A DNA stretch of 64,000 nucleotides from Labedella endophytica. GTDB taxonomy: Bacteria; Actinomycetota; Actinomycetes; Actinomycetales; Microbacteriaceae. The stretch is from NCBI RefSeq assembly GCF_003990045.1, contig NZ_RZGZ01000005.1, forward strand, positions 1 to 64,000. Direction: 5' to 3'. The notes beneath the pieces are model-generated. The model searched no databases, was not told where the DNA came from, and was given only the letters and a program-made list of their open reading frames with translations. Positions 34,227 to 44,553 of the stretch are shown one piece after another. Made by a program: the position numbers and the translations under genes. The first letter of the stretch is position 1, and each line of letters begins with the position of its first letter.

Positions 34227-36773
34227 TTGCCCGGAGAGAACCTCACCCGCGCCGAAGCGATCGAACGGGCGGCCATCGTGTCGACGTCGAGCTACGACGT
34301 CACGCTCGACCTCACCACCGGTGACGAGACGTTCCTCAGCACCACCACGGTCCGCTTCTCGGCCACCGCTGGAGCATCGACGTTCATCGACGCCATCACG
34401 GCCCAGGTCCACTCGGTCACGCTCAACGGACGCGAGCTCGACCCTGCCGTCGTGAGCGACGGCGTGCGTATCGCGATCGACGGCCTCGCCGAGGAGAACG
34501 AACTCACCATCGTCGCCGACGCGCTCTACACGAACACCGGCGAGGGGCTGCACCGCTTCGTCGACCCCGTCGACGGCGAGGTGTACCTGTACTCGCAGTT
34601 CGAGGTTCCCGACTCTCGCCGGGTGTTCGCGGTCTTCGAGCAGCCCGACCTCAAGGCGACGTTCTCCTTCACCGTCACGGCGCCGTCGGCGTGGGCCGTC
34701 GTGAGCAACTCCCCCACCCCCGAGCCGGTCCCCGCGGGAGACGGCGTCAGCACGTGGACCTTCGCTCCCACGCCGGTCCTGTCGTCCTACGTCACGGCGA
34801 TCGTCGCGGGACCCTATGTGTCCGTGCACAGCGAGCTCACCTCGAACGACGGTCGCACGATCCCCCTCGGCATCTACGCACGCAAGAGCCTGGCCGACTT
34901 CGTGGACTCCGACTACATCTTCGACAAGACCCGCGAGGGCTTCGCGTTCTACGAGAACGCCTTCGGCATGGCGTACCCGTTCGAGAAGTACGACCAGCTG
35001 TTCGTGCCGGAGTTCAACGCCGGCGCCATGGAGAACGCCGGAGCGATCACCTTCACGGAGACCTACGTCTTCCGCTCCAAGGTGACGGACGCCGTCAAGG
35101 AACGCCGCGTCGTCACGATCCTCCACGAGCTCGCCCACATGTGGTTCGGCGACCTCGTCACCATGAAGTGGTGGAACGACCTCTGGCTGAACGAGTCCTT
35201 CGCCGAGTACGCCTCGACGCTCGCTGTCGCCGAGGCGACCGAGTGGACCGAGGCATGGACGACGTTCTCCGCAATGGAGAAGTCGTGGGCGTACAAGCAG
35301 GACCAGCTGCCCTCGACACACCCGATCGTCGCGGAGATCCGCGACCTCGAGGACGTCCAGGTCAACTTCGACGGCATCACCTACGCCAAGGGCGCCTCCG
35401 TGCTGAAGCAGCTCGTCGCGTGGGTCGGCCAGGAGGACTTCCTCGCCGGGGTCTCCGCGTACTTCGCGAAACACGCCTACGGCAACACGGTCCTCACAGA
35501 CCTCCTCGACGAGCTCGAGGCCACGAGCGGGCGCGAACTCCGGTCCTGGTCGAAGCTGTGGCTCGAGACCGCGGGCGTCAACACGCTCCGTGCCGCGATC
35601 GAGACGGACGACGCCGGGGCCATCGCCTCGTTCGTCGTCGAGCAGTCGGCCGTGTCCGATTACCCGACGTTGCGACCGCACCGACTCGCGATCGGCTTCT
35701 ACTCGCTCGAGGGCGAGAGCCTCGTACGCACGCACCGCGTGGAGATCGACGTCGACGGCGCCGAGTCCCCCGTGCCCGAGCTCATCGGACTGACGCGACC
35801 CGACCTCGTGCTCCTGAACGACGACGATCTCGCGTACGCCAAGATCCGCCTCGACGACGTGTCGCTCGCCACGGCGATCGCGCACCTCTCGGACATCGAG
35901 AGCCCGCTCGCGCGGTCGCTCGTGTGGGGTTCGGCCTGGGACGCGACCCGCGACGCGGAGACGCCGGCGAGCGACTACGTGTCGCTCGTGCTCGGCAACA
36001 TCGCGAGCGAGACCGAGTCGACGACCATCCGCACGACGCTCAGCCAGCTGCTGCTCGCCGTCGGTGCCTACGTGGCTCCGGAGAAGCAGAAGGAGACGGC
36101 CCACGAGGCCGCGTCGACGCTGTGGACCCTGGCGCGGAACGCCGAGCCGGGGAGCGACGCCCAGTTCCAGTTCGTCAAGTTCTTCGCGGCACTCGCATCG
36201 GCCGACGAGCACCTCGACGTCATCGAGGATCTGCGCGACCGTACCGAGACCCTCGAAGGCCTCGACATCGACACCGACCTCGGCTGGGAGCTCCTCATCG
36301 CTCTCGCCGCCGGTGGCCGCGCCGACGGCGACCTCATCGACGCCGAGCTCGCGGCGGACAACACGGCGACGGGTCAGCAGTCGGCCGCCCACGCACGAGC
36401 GGCGATCCCGACGTCCGAGGGCAAGGCGGCCGCGTGGTCCTCGGTGTTCGGCTCCGACAAGCTGCCGAACACGATCGTCCGCACGACGGGACTGGGCTTC
36501 CAGCGCGCCGCGGACAGCGAGGTGCTCCGACCCTTCGTGGAGCGGTACTTCGCCTCGATCGAGCAGATCTGGGAGTCGCGCAGCTACAAGATCGCCGAGT
36601 ACCTCGTGGCCGGCATGTACCCGTCGGCGCTCGCCGATCAGGGACTCGTCGACATGACGCGATCGTGGCTCTCCGCCAACGCGGACGCGGCCCCGGCGCT
36701 CCGCCGCCTCGTGGTCGAGAACCTCGCCGGAGTCGAACGGGCGGTCGCCGCTCAGGCACGCGACGCGCGCTGA
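34227..36773 (+). CDS. pepN: Aminopeptidase N
   Basis: Cytoplasmic M1-family zinc aminopeptidase that releases N-terminal amino acids from peptides. The 848-residue protein has the exopeptidase motif GAMEN at 266-270, the zinc site HELAH at 300-304, and the third ligand Glu in NESFAEY about 19 residues later. The C-terminal half is the helical ERAP-like domain. The start is an unusual TTG at 34227, supported by the consensus AGGAGG 5 nt before it; an ATG at 34192 just after the promoter is in another frame. Confidence 0.95.
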   Translation: MPGENLTRAEAIERAAIVSTSSYDVTLDLTTGDETFLSTTTVRFSATAGASTFIDAITAQVHSVTLNGRELDPAVVSDGVRIAIDGLAEENELTIVADALYTNTGEGLHRFVDPVDGEVYLYSQFEVPDSRRVFAVFEQPDLKATFSFTVTAPSAWAVVSNSPTPEPVPAGDGVSTWTFAPTPVLSSYVTAIVAGPYVSVHSELTSNDGRTIPLGIYARKSLADFVDSDYIFDKTREGFAFYENAFGMAYPFEKYDQLFVPEFNAGAMENAGAITFTETYVFRSKVTDAVKERRVVTILHELAHMWFGDLVTMKWWNDLWLNESFAEYASTLAVAEATEWTEAWTTFSAMEKSWAYKQDQLPSTHPIVAEIRDLEDVQVNFDGITYAKGASVLKQLVAWVGQEDFLAGVSAYFAKHAYGNTVLTDLLDELEATSGRELRSWSKLWLETAGVNTLRAAIETDDAGAIASFVVEQSAVSDYPTLRPHRLAIGFYSLEGESLVRTHRVEIDVDGAESPVPELIGLTRPDLVLLNDDDLAYAKIRLDDVSLATAIAHLSDIESPLARSLVWGSAWDATRDAETPASDYVSLVLGNIASETESTTIRTTLSQLLLAVGAYVAPEKQKETAHEAASTLWTLARNAEPGSDAQFQFVKFFAALASADEHLDVIEDLRDRTETLEGLDIDTDLGWELLIALAAGGRADGDLIDAELAADNTATGQQSAAHARAAIPTSEGKAAAWSSVFGSDKLPNTIVRTTGLGFQRAADSEVLRPFVERYFASIEQIWESRSYKIAEYLVAGMYPSALADQGLVDMTRSWLSANADAAPALRRLVVENLAGVERAVAAQARDAR

Positions 36774-36787
36774 TCGATCCCTCCAAC

Positions 36788-36820
36788 GAACGCCGGGTCC
36801 CGTTTCGGGGCCCGGCGTTC
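36788..36820 (+). terminator. Terminator after pepN
   Basis: A 14-bp stem with one G-T pair (36788-36801 with 36807-36820) and loop GTTTC lies between pepN and mscS. Confidence 0.8.
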
Positions 36821-36844
36821 AGGGTTTCCGGACGGGGCCGTCGC

Positions 36845-36850
36845 TAGTCT
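36845..36850 (+). promoter_or_regulatory. Leaderless -10 for mscS
   Basis: TAGTCT followed by 7 nt and the ATG at 36858. Confidence 0.6.
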
Positions 36851-36857
36851 TGAACCA

Positions 36858-37901
36858 ATGAACCTCACCGAGATCCAGACGGCCATGGACGTCTTCTTCG
36901 CCACCTTCCTCGGCAAGCTCGCGCTCATCGCCCTGATCGTCCTGTTCGCCTTCGCGACGGTCTGGCTGATGCGCCTCGTGATCCGACACGTCGTCGACCG
37001 CATCGTCAACGGCGTCAAGCGGCAGAACAACGCCGATGACACGAAGGAGCTGTCCGTCTCGCCGCTCGCCGCCGTGCGGGTCGTGCAGCGCACGCGCACC
37101 ATCGGCACGGTTCTCTCGAACATCGTCAACGTCGTCGTGTCGGTCATCTCGATCGTGCTCATCGTCAACACGATCGACCAGAGCATCATCGGTTCCCTCG
37201 CTCTCCTCACCGCTGCGCTCGGCGCGGGCCTCGGTTTCGGTGCGCAGAACATCGTCAAGGACGTGCTCAACGGTCTCTTCATGGTGATGGAGGACCAGCT
37301 CGGCGTCGGAGACGTCGTCGACCTCGGGCCGGCGACGGGTGTCGTCGAGGCCGTCGGGATCCGCATCACCCAGGTCCGCGACGTGAACGGGACGCTCTGG
37401 TTCGTCCGGAACGGTGAGATCCTGCGCGTCGGAAACATGTCGCAGGGCTGGGCCCGAGTGATCGTCGATCTCGCCGTGCCCTACGACGTCGACGTCGACG
37501 CGGTGCAGGACACGCTGCTCGAGACCGCGTCGACCTTCTCGCGCGAGACGAAGTGGCGCACTCGCATCCTCGAGCGCCCCGAGTCCTGGGGCCTCGAGAG
37601 CATCTCGGACGACGCGCTCGTGGTGCGTCTCGTCATCAAGACCCGGACGAGCGCCAAGGACGACGTCGCGCGCGAGCTTCGGCTGCGCCTGAAGGCAGCG
37701 ATGGACGAGATGGACGTCAAGCTGCCCTCGCTCAAGAGCGTCGTGCTCGAGGGCTTCGATGGAGCGGCGAGCGTCTCCGGTGCGCGACCCCCGCGCACGA
37801 AGCCCGTCGGCGTCGTCGACATGCCCGTCACCAAGAAGCCACCACGCGGCCGCCGGCCGAAAGCCGGCACCGATGGGAAGACGGGAGCCCCGAATGAATG
37901 A
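36858..37901 (+). CDS. mscS: Small-conductance mechanosensitive channel (MscS family)
   Basis: Membrane channel that opens on hypo-osmotic shock. The 347-residue protein has an N-terminal membrane helix (LALIALIVLFAFATVWLM), two further helices including the pore helix in LLTAALGAGLGFGAQNIVKDV, the beta domain (DQLGVGDVVDLG...VEAVGIR) and the alpha/beta vestibule. After it comes a ~40-residue basic Pro/Arg/Lys tail. Its stop overlaps the globin gene by 8 bp. The transcript is probably leaderless. Confidence 0.93.
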   Translation: MNLTEIQTAMDVFFATFLGKLALIALIVLFAFATVWLMRLVIRHVVDRIVNGVKRQNNADDTKELSVSPLAAVRVVQRTRTIGTVLSNIVNVVVSVISIVLIVNTIDQSIIGSLALLTAALGAGLGFGAQNIVKDVLNGLFMVMEDQLGVGDVVDLGPATGVVEAVGIRITQVRDVNGTLWFVRNGEILRVGNMSQGWARVIVDLAVPYDVDVDAVQDTLLETASTFSRETKWRTRILERPESWGLESISDDALVVRLVIKTRTSAKDDVARELRLRLKAAMDEMDVKLPSLKSVVLEGFDGAASVSGARPPRTKPVGVVDMPVTKKPPRGRRPKAGTDGKTGAPNE

Positions 37902-38286
37902 TCTGCTCGCGAAGTCCTTCTACGACGACGTCGGCGGACGGCCGACCTTCGAGAAGCTCGTCACCGAGTTCTACCGCGGCGTCGCGGGAGACCCGGTGCT
38001 GAAGCCGATGTACCCGGAGGAGGATCTCGGCCCCGCTGCGGAGCGACTCCTGCTCTTCCTCGAGCAGTACTGGGGCGGGCCGTCGACCTACGGCGAGACG
38101 CGCGGTCACCCGCGTCTCCGCATGCGGCACATGCCATTCAAGGTGAACCCGGACGCCCGTGACCGGTGGCTCCTCCACATGCGGACGGCGCTCGACACCC
38201 TCGACCTGTCGCCCCTGCACGAGGCCGAGCTGTGGGCCTATCTCGAGCGTGCGGCCCACGCGATGGTCAACACCTTCGACGAGTAG
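37894..38286 (+). CDS. glbO: Group II truncated hemoglobin
   Basis: A 130-residue oxygen-binding globin of the trHbO type. Features include SFYDDVGGRPTFEKLVTEFY at the N-terminus, LLFLEQYWGGPSTY with the Tyr/Trp pair that lines the distal pocket, and RMRHMPFKV with the proximal histidine. Roles of the family are O2 handling or protection against nitric oxide. The ATG at 37894 overlaps the mscS stop. The order mscS, globin, thioesterases, EttA is common in Actinobacteria. Confidence 0.93.
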   Translation: MNDLLAKSFYDDVGGRPTFEKLVTEFYRGVAGDPVLKPMYPEEDLGPAAERLLLFLEQYWGGPSTYGETRGHPRLRMRHMPFKVNPDARDRWLLHMRTALDTLDLSPLHEAELWAYLERAAHAMVNTFDE

Positions 38287-38296
38287 GTCGTCGGCG

Positions 38297-38956
38297 TCAG
38301 AGGGCGCTGCGCCGAGCGAGGACGTGTCCGCGCCGGGGGCTCAGCCGCACCCACGAGCCGCTCGCGAAGATGGGAACGGACTCCGCCCCATCGGGGATGA
38401 ATCCGTAGGCGTCCGCGGCGAAGGCAGCCCCGGCCGGTAGGTCGTCGCGCCCGGCGATCGGACGTGCCCAGACGCCCTGGCGGACGGAATGCACGATGTG
38501 GTCTCCCGCCGCCGTTGGCACGGAATCGGCCACCTCGGCGACCCCGCTCCGCGTCGCGTCGGCGAGAGCCGCCGCAGGCACCTCACCGACCGGCAGCCAG
38601 CCCGATCGCGGTGGTGAGATGCCGGCCCAGACGGTCCCGACGCGCTGGTCCGGGAGGACCAGATCGAGGGACTCCCCCGAGCTCGTATCCGGGGTCGCCA
38701 GTCGGTCGAGCACTCCGCGCACGGGCACCACGATGTCGAGGTCGGTCTCCGAGGCGGCCCGCATCGTCCGCAGGCCCAATACCGTGAAGCCCCGATCCAT
38801 GAGGCCGCGGGGCGACAGCGCCGCCGTGTACAGGGCGAGGACGCCGCCAGCGAGGACGAGGCGAACGGCCGTGTCGTCCACGCGGGCGGCGCGTGTCAGG
38901 AACGTGCGCAGATCGGAGACGGACGCGGGGTCGGGGAAAGTGATGGTGGTACTCAT
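38297..38956 (-). CDS. Conserved hypothetical protein, actinobacterial
   Basis: A 219-residue soluble protein with no signal peptide or membrane span. The N-terminal half has an alternating strand/helix pattern (AVRLVLAGGVLALYTAAL, FTVLGLRTMRA) and the C-terminal part ends in basic residues. I recognise no domain with confidence. It is convergent with the globin gene (10 bp apart) and divergent from tesB, with only 54 bp between start codons, so the two share a control region containing an A/T-rich patch (TAAACTTA). Confidence 0.6.
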   Translation of the reverse strand: MSTTITFPDPASVSDLRTFLTRAARVDDTAVRLVLAGGVLALYTAALSPRGLMDRGFTVLGLRTMRAASETDLDIVVPVRGVLDRLATPDTSSGESLDLVLPDQRVGTVWAGISPPRSGWLPVGEVPAAALADATRSGVAEVADSVPTAAGDHIVHSVRQGVWARPIAGRDDLPAGAAFAADAYGFIPDGAESVPIFASGSWVRLSPRRGHVLARRSAL

Positions 38957-39010
38957 GTGCTCATAAACTTACGTGACCGGCGCCACCGCGGCGTCCAGAG
39001 AGGCCCGCTG

Positions 39011-39874
39011 ATGAACCCGATCGAGTCGCTCCTCCGCACGATGGACCTCACCGACACAGGAGCTCGCACGACCGATGACATCTTCACCGGTCCGTCGCAG
39101 TGGATGCCGCACGGCCGCGTGTACGGCGGACAGGTGCTCGCGCAATCGCTGACGGCTTCGATGCGGACGGTACCCGAGGACCGCTCGGTCCACTCGATGC
39201 ACGGGTACTTCCTGCGCGCCGGGGATGCGAGCAGGCCGATCACGTTCGCGGTGGATCGTATCCACGACGGTCGCTCCTTCTCCACCCGCCGGACGCAGGC
39301 TTACCAGAACGGGGTCCCGATCCTGTCGCTCATCGCCTCGTTCCAGGACCACGACGACGGTCTCGAGCACCAGCACCTCGTCCCGGAGGGCATCCCCCAG
39401 CCGGAGGACCTGCCGTCGGCGGCCGAGGTGCTCGCCGACATCGACCACCCGATCGCGCAGACGTGGGCGAATGATCGTCCGTTCGACATGCGCCACGTGC
39501 CCTCGCCGATCTATCTGAGTGTCGACGGCGAGCACACCGACCGGCAGGCCGTCTGGATGCGCGCAACGAGTCCTCTGCCCGATTCGCCCCTCATCCACCA
39601 GGCGGCGCTCGCCTACGCGAGCGACTACACCATCCTCGAGCCGGTGCTCCGTCGCCACGGCATCCCGTGGGCGACGCCCGGGGCCAAGATCGCGAGTCTC
39701 GACCACGCCATGTGGTGGCACCGCCCCGCGCGCGTGGACGACTGGCTGCTCTACGTCCAGGACTCGCCGAGCGCGACCGGCGGTCGCGGGCTCTCGCGCG
39801 GATCGTTCTTCACGCGGAGCGGCGAGCTCGTGGCGACGGTGGCCCAGGAGGGGATGGTCCGCATCCCGTCGTGA
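39011..39874 (+). CDS. tesB: Acyl-CoA thioesterase II
   Basis: Hydrolyses medium- and long-chain acyl-CoA to free fatty acid and CoA. The 287-residue protein is a double hot-dog fold: the first half has MPHGRVYGGQVLAQSL and the second ATPGAKIASLDHAMWWHRP, the typical TesB Asp-containing segment with the Asp in SLDHAMW. The frame is open upstream, but the ATG at 39011 has an AGAGAGG ribosome site and gives the right N-terminus. The next gene is a second, unrelated hot-dog thioesterase on the other strand. Confidence 0.93.
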   Translation: MNPIESLLRTMDLTDTGARTTDDIFTGPSQWMPHGRVYGGQVLAQSLTASMRTVPEDRSVHSMHGYFLRAGDASRPITFAVDRIHDGRSFSTRRTQAYQNGVPILSLIASFQDHDDGLEHQHLVPEGIPQPEDLPSAAEVLADIDHPIAQTWANDRPFDMRHVPSPIYLSVDGEHTDRQAVWMRATSPLPDSPLIHQAALAYASDYTILEPVLRRHGIPWATPGAKIASLDHAMWWHRPARVDDWLLYVQDSPSATGGRGLSRGSFFTRSGELVATVAQEGMVRIPS

Positions 39875-39902
39875 GCGGCATCACTCCGCGTGCGGGCCTG
39901 CG

Positions 39903-40378
39903 TCAGGAGCGCGAGCGTCCGAGTTGCAGCGGTTCGCCCAGGTAGACCGACCAGGCGAGGCGCTCCTCGTCGGTGATCCGGCGCGGTCTGTTCGTCGCCG
40001 TGTCGAGGAGCACGATGGTGCTCACGGCGCGGGCGTACAGGTCTCCAGAGGCCTCCCCCGAGCCGAAGACGTCGTAGCAGACGTCGAGGCTCGCGCCCCC
40101 GAGGTGGGAGATCCACAGTTGCACGTCGAGCGGCGCGCGACGATAGGCGATGGGCGCGAGGTACACGACCTCGTGCCTCGCGATGAGCGTCACCGTGTCG
40201 GCCCCCACCTCGGCTTCGATGAGGGCCATGCCCCGGTCGACGCCGTCCTCGTCCTCGCCGCTGCGCCAGAACGCGCGCACACGCGCCTCTTCGAGGAGGC
40301 GCATGAGCTCGACGTTGTTGACGTGGTTGTACGCGTCGAGGTCGCCCCAGCGGAGGTGGACGGGGACGTGGACCCGCA

Positions 40379-40379
<1 letters not shown>
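39903..40379 (-). CDS. Hot-dog thioesterase, 4-hydroxybenzoyl-CoA thioesterase family
   Basis: A 158-residue single hot-dog domain. The catalytic region WGDLDAYNHVNNVELMRLLEEAR has the Asp and the DAYNHVNN pattern of FadM/4HBT enzymes, and RHEVVYLAPIAYR is the second conserved strand. It hydrolyses acyl-CoA of unknown chain. The start codon shares its A with the ettA stop (TGATG), so translation is coupled to ettA, an arrangement conserved in Actinobacteria but not explained. Confidence 0.9.
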
Positions 40380-42061
<1,682 letters not shown>

Positions 42062-42070
42062 ATCCGTTCC

Positions 42071-42076
42071 ATCCTA
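42071..42076 (-). promoter_or_regulatory. -10 element for ettA
   Basis: TAGGAT on the minus strand, 9 nt from the ATG at 42061. Confidence 0.5.
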
Positions 42077-42101
42077 GGTGAGGCTCGGCGGGCGGCGCTC
42101 C

Positions 42102-42599
42102 CTACCAGTCGATGGCGCGGGTGTCGCCGATGAGGCAGAGTCCCGTGCCGAGCACCGGTTGCACGGTGGAGTGGTAGCCGTCGACGGCCGGGCCGAACTG
42201 TCCGATCAGACAGGAGTCGCCCCACCTCACGCTGAACTGGATCGACTCGGCTCGATCACCGAGGGTCGTCGCGTCGTTCGTGACCTCCATCGCGGCCTTG
42301 TCGAAACCGGCCGAGACCAGGGCGTCGACGAAGTCGCGCCCACCGGCATCGGCGTTCGCGGCCACGCCGGAGTTGACCTGGTCGAAGAAGGGCTTGTTGT
42401 CCTCGGCCGATCCATCCGGGACGAGGGCGACAGCGGTCGCCGTCTCCGTCGCCACCGGCGCGGGACTCGTCGTCTCGGGTTCGGCGGGCGGTTCGCTCGT
42501 GCAGCCGGAGACCACGACGACCGCGGCGAGCCCGAGGGCGGTGAGGAGTCCCCGGGAGACCGCGGTGAACCGGCGTGTGTCGAGTCGATCGGTTCCCAC
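42102..42599 (-). CDS. Putative lipoprotein (DUF6993-like), function unknown
   Basis: A 165-residue protein from a GTG start with a GGGAG site. Its signal peptide ends in the lipobox VSGC, followed by a Pro/Thr/Glu-rich linker and a ~90-residue globular part with two cysteines (DSCLIGQF and TGLCLIGD) that may form a disulphide. Similar lipoproteins upstream of ettA occur in related Actinobacteria; the domain name is from memory and unverified. It lies between the SSB-like gene and ettA on the minus strand. Confidence 0.65.
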   Translation of the reverse strand: MGTDRLDTRRFTAVSRGLLTALGLAAVVVVSGCTSEPPAEPETTSPAPVATETATAVALVPDGSAEDNKPFFDQVNSGVAANADAGGRDFVDALVSAGFDKAAMEVTNDATTLGDRAESIQFSVRWGDSCLIGQFGPAVDGYHSTVQPVLGTGLCLIGDTRAIDW

Positions 42600-42666
42600 G
42601 GACGCTCCCTGTAGTCGGACCGCTGTGCGGTCGGTGACGTGCTCGTCCGAGTCTAGGAGACAAGCC

Positions 42667-42984
42667 TCAACCCCGGATGTCGAGGCCGATCGCCTCGGCG
42701 TGGACCTCGGCGGAGACCGCGCCGTCGTCCAGCGCCCGCAACACCAGCACGCCGCTCACCACCACCCGGTCCCCGGCTGCGACGGCCTTGCGCACGGAGC
42801 GGGCGAGATCGCCGAGCGCCGTGACGAGGACGCGGCCCGGGGCGGATCCGGCGGGAAGTCGGATGCGGGAGTCGTTCTCCGGGCGAGTTCGCACGCAGAA
42901 GCTCGCCACGGCGAGTCCCTCCGCCGTGACCACGATGCGGGGTGCTGCCTCGACGTGCCCGCCCACGCTGACGCGGTCTGCCAT
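42667..42984 (-). CDS. Small single-stranded-DNA-binding-like OB-fold protein
   Basis: A 105-residue protein with the SSB OB-fold order: SVGGHVEAAPRIVV, AVASFCVRTRP, VLVTALGDLARSVRKAVAAGDRVVVSGVL and the last strand AEVHAEAIGLDI. It lacks the acidic C-terminal tip of true SSB, so it is an accessory paralogue rather than the main SSB. The ATG at 42984 has a GAGAGGGG site. The frame is open up to 43251, but the added part is Arg-rich and looks non-coding. Confidence 0.8.
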   Translation of the reverse strand: MADRVSVGGHVEAAPRIVVTAEGLAVASFCVRTRPENDSRIRLPAGSAPGRVLVTALGDLARSVRKAVAAGDRVVVSGVLVLRALDDGAVSAEVHAEAIGLDIRG

Positions 42985-43287
42985 CGGCGCCCCTCTCGTC
43001 CCGCGAACCCGCCACGACGTGCCACCGTCCGGTGGACGATCGCCGCCCCGGTGCGAATGCCGGGTCCGCCGGAGCGACGACCGCTCATCGAGTATGCGCG
43101 TCGCGACCGCACCCGTCGGAGGTCGATCGACGTCGTGGGGATGCCGCGCCCATGGTCCGTCCTGTGGACGACGGGTCCGCACGCGACGCGTCTCGATCTG
43201 CTCGGCCGGGTCGATGTCGGTGGTCGCCCGTAGCGTTTCGTTCATCAGCATCGCGGGGCCGGCCGCGCACGAGGAAGGACATCAGCC
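42985..43287. other. Gap between the SSB-like gene and a small hypothetical gene
   Basis: About 300 bp without a gene I can support. The minus frame continuing the SSB-like gene to 43251 starts with a plausible MNETLRATTDIDPAEQIE segment and then becomes Arg/Pro/His rich, as antisense frames do. A plus-strand -10 lies at 43231. Confidence 0.5.
43231..43236 (+). promoter_or_regulatory. -10 element for the small gene at 43288
   Basis: TAGCGT, giving a ~45-nt leader with a GAGGAAGG ribosome site. Confidence 0.45.
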
Positions 43288-43557
43288 ATGATCGACACCA
43301 TCGCGCCGGTTCCCGTCGCCTCCATCAGCACCGTCGGTTCTCCGATCGGCCGGTTGCGCATCGATGCTCGGGGAGACCGCCTGTGGCGCGTCTCGACCGA
43401 CTCCTTCGCGGTGGTCGGACGCGTCGAGCGGATCGACACCGCAGGGGGCGAGGTCTACCTCGCGAAGCGATACTCGTCGTCCCACGCACGATTCGTGGAC
43501 CACGGACGGTTCTGGTCGCTCGATGACGCGCTCGAGTGCCTTCGCGCGGGAGGGTGA
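43288..43557 (+). CDS. Small hypothetical protein
   Basis: An 89-residue protein with a promoter and ribosome site in place. The sequence (IGRLRIDARGDRLWRVS, VVGRVERIDTAGGEVYLAKRY) suggests a small beta-barrel or wing-like fold, and the end (FWSLDDALECL) an amphipathic helix. I do not recognise it. It lies 105 bp before another hypothetical gene on the same strand that has its own promoter. Confidence 0.55.
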   Translation: MIDTIAPVPVASISTVGSPIGRLRIDARGDRLWRVSTDSFAVVGRVERIDTAGGEVYLAKRYSSSHARFVDHGRFWSLDDALECLRAGG

Positions 43558-43649
43558 CGGGCGCCTGCGGAACGTCACACGTGAATGGGGGGCAGCAATG
43601 CGTCGCGCCACACACCGCGCCAATGCGCCGGTGGCGGGCCGCGCGGGGG

Positions 43650-43655
43650 TAACGT
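43650..43655 (+). promoter_or_regulatory. Leaderless -10 for the gene at 43663
   Basis: TAACGT followed by 7 nt and the ATG at 43663. Confidence 0.6.
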
Positions 43656-43662
43656 TCGGCGC

Positions 43663-44451
43663 ATGGACTGGTGGAATGACTTCACGACGTGGCTGACCGC
43701 GTCGGACACGCGCCCGATTCTCTTCACGGCTGCCACGATCGTTCTCGCGATCATCGTGTCCGGCCTCGTCTCCGCCTCGATCGCGAAGGCCGCCGTGCGC
43801 CGCCTGGTCGATCAGCGCGAGCGCGAGCAGAAGGCCGCGGCCATCGCCGCGTTCATCGACGCCGCGACCGAGGCATCCGTGTGGAACTCGCTCACTCCCG
43901 GCGAGCAGGTGCTTGCCGATCGCGCGGTGGGCCAGGCCGACATCCACGTGCGTATGCTGCCGATCAAGTCTGCACCGATCGCAGCCGACTGGGCCGCTCA
44001 CCAGCTCGCCGAGATGAAGCGCAACTCGGCGACGTTCGGGTACGAGCTCGCGCCGGCCCTCACCGAGTTCCGGGACCGCCTCATCGATTGGCAGAACCGT
44101 CCGTCGAAGGCGAAGCGGCTCTTCCAGAACGACATCGAGCGCTGGTCCTTCACCACCGACGAATCCGAGCGGGACCTCGTCCGTCGCCAGGACGGCTGGG
44201 TGGCGGAGCAGCACCACAAGGCGCACAGCTCCGCGCCAGACGCGAACTCGGCGCCGGCGCCGGCGGCCCAGTCCGCCCGCGCCGACGGCTCGTCGGCGGA
44301 TGCGCCGACTCGCGTGCTCCCGTCGGACCGCTCGCTCGCCGAGAGCCGCACAGACACCCAGACGCAGAAACTCATCGAGGACGTCGCGGCCATCGACCAG
44401 CGCATCGCGGCAACGCAGAAGCCCCGCCTGCACGACGACCGCTCGGCCTGA
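43663..44451 (+). CDS. Membrane-anchored hypothetical protein
   Basis: A 262-residue protein with one N-terminal membrane helix (ILFTAATIVLAIIVSGLV), then a long charged helical region (AAVRRLVDQREREQKAAAIA) and a tail low in complexity and rich in Ala/Ser/Asp. The cytoplasmic part has a conserved-looking stretch around DWAAHQLAEMKRNSATFGYE. The start was chosen at the ATG 7 nt after the -10, which removes an implausible Arg/Gly-rich extension. I know no function. A strong bidirectional hairpin follows it. Confidence 0.65.
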   Translation: MDWWNDFTTWLTASDTRPILFTAATIVLAIIVSGLVSASIAKAAVRRLVDQREREQKAAAIAAFIDAATEASVWNSLTPGEQVLADRAVGQADIHVRMLPIKSAPIAADWAAHQLAEMKRNSATFGYELAPALTEFRDRLIDWQNRPSKAKRLFQNDIERWSFTTDESERDLVRRQDGWVAEQHHKAHSSAPDANSAPAPAAQSARADGSSADAPTRVLPSDRSLAESRTDTQTQKLIEDVAAIDQRIAATQKPRLHDDRSA

Positions 44452-44467
44452 CGAACCCACCTCGCTC

Positions 44468-44509
44468 ACGACGATGCCCTCCCGCTCACGAGCGGGAGGG
44501 CATCGTCGT
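44468..44509. terminator. Bidirectional hairpin terminator, 19-bp stem
   Basis: A perfect inverted repeat (44468-44486 with 44491-44509, loop CACG) between the convergent hypothetical gene and nadE. Confidence 0.9.
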
Positions 44510-44553
44510 CTCCGGTCTCGCCGAGCGACAGGGCCGATCGAGATGGCAGCCGG

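Noticed and set aside
34192-34455. Leaderless ORF from ATG 34192 in front of pepN
   Set aside because: The frame gives a Cys/Pro/Arg-rich 88-residue product with no likeness to anything and runs over pepN; the TTG at 34227 with a consensus ribosome site explains pepN better.
42985-43251. N-terminal extension of the SSB-like gene (MLMNETLRATT...)
   Set aside because: The first ~20 residues look plausible, but the rest is Arg/His/Pro-rich and unlike any SSB; the ATG at 42984 has a good ribosome site and gives a normal fold start.
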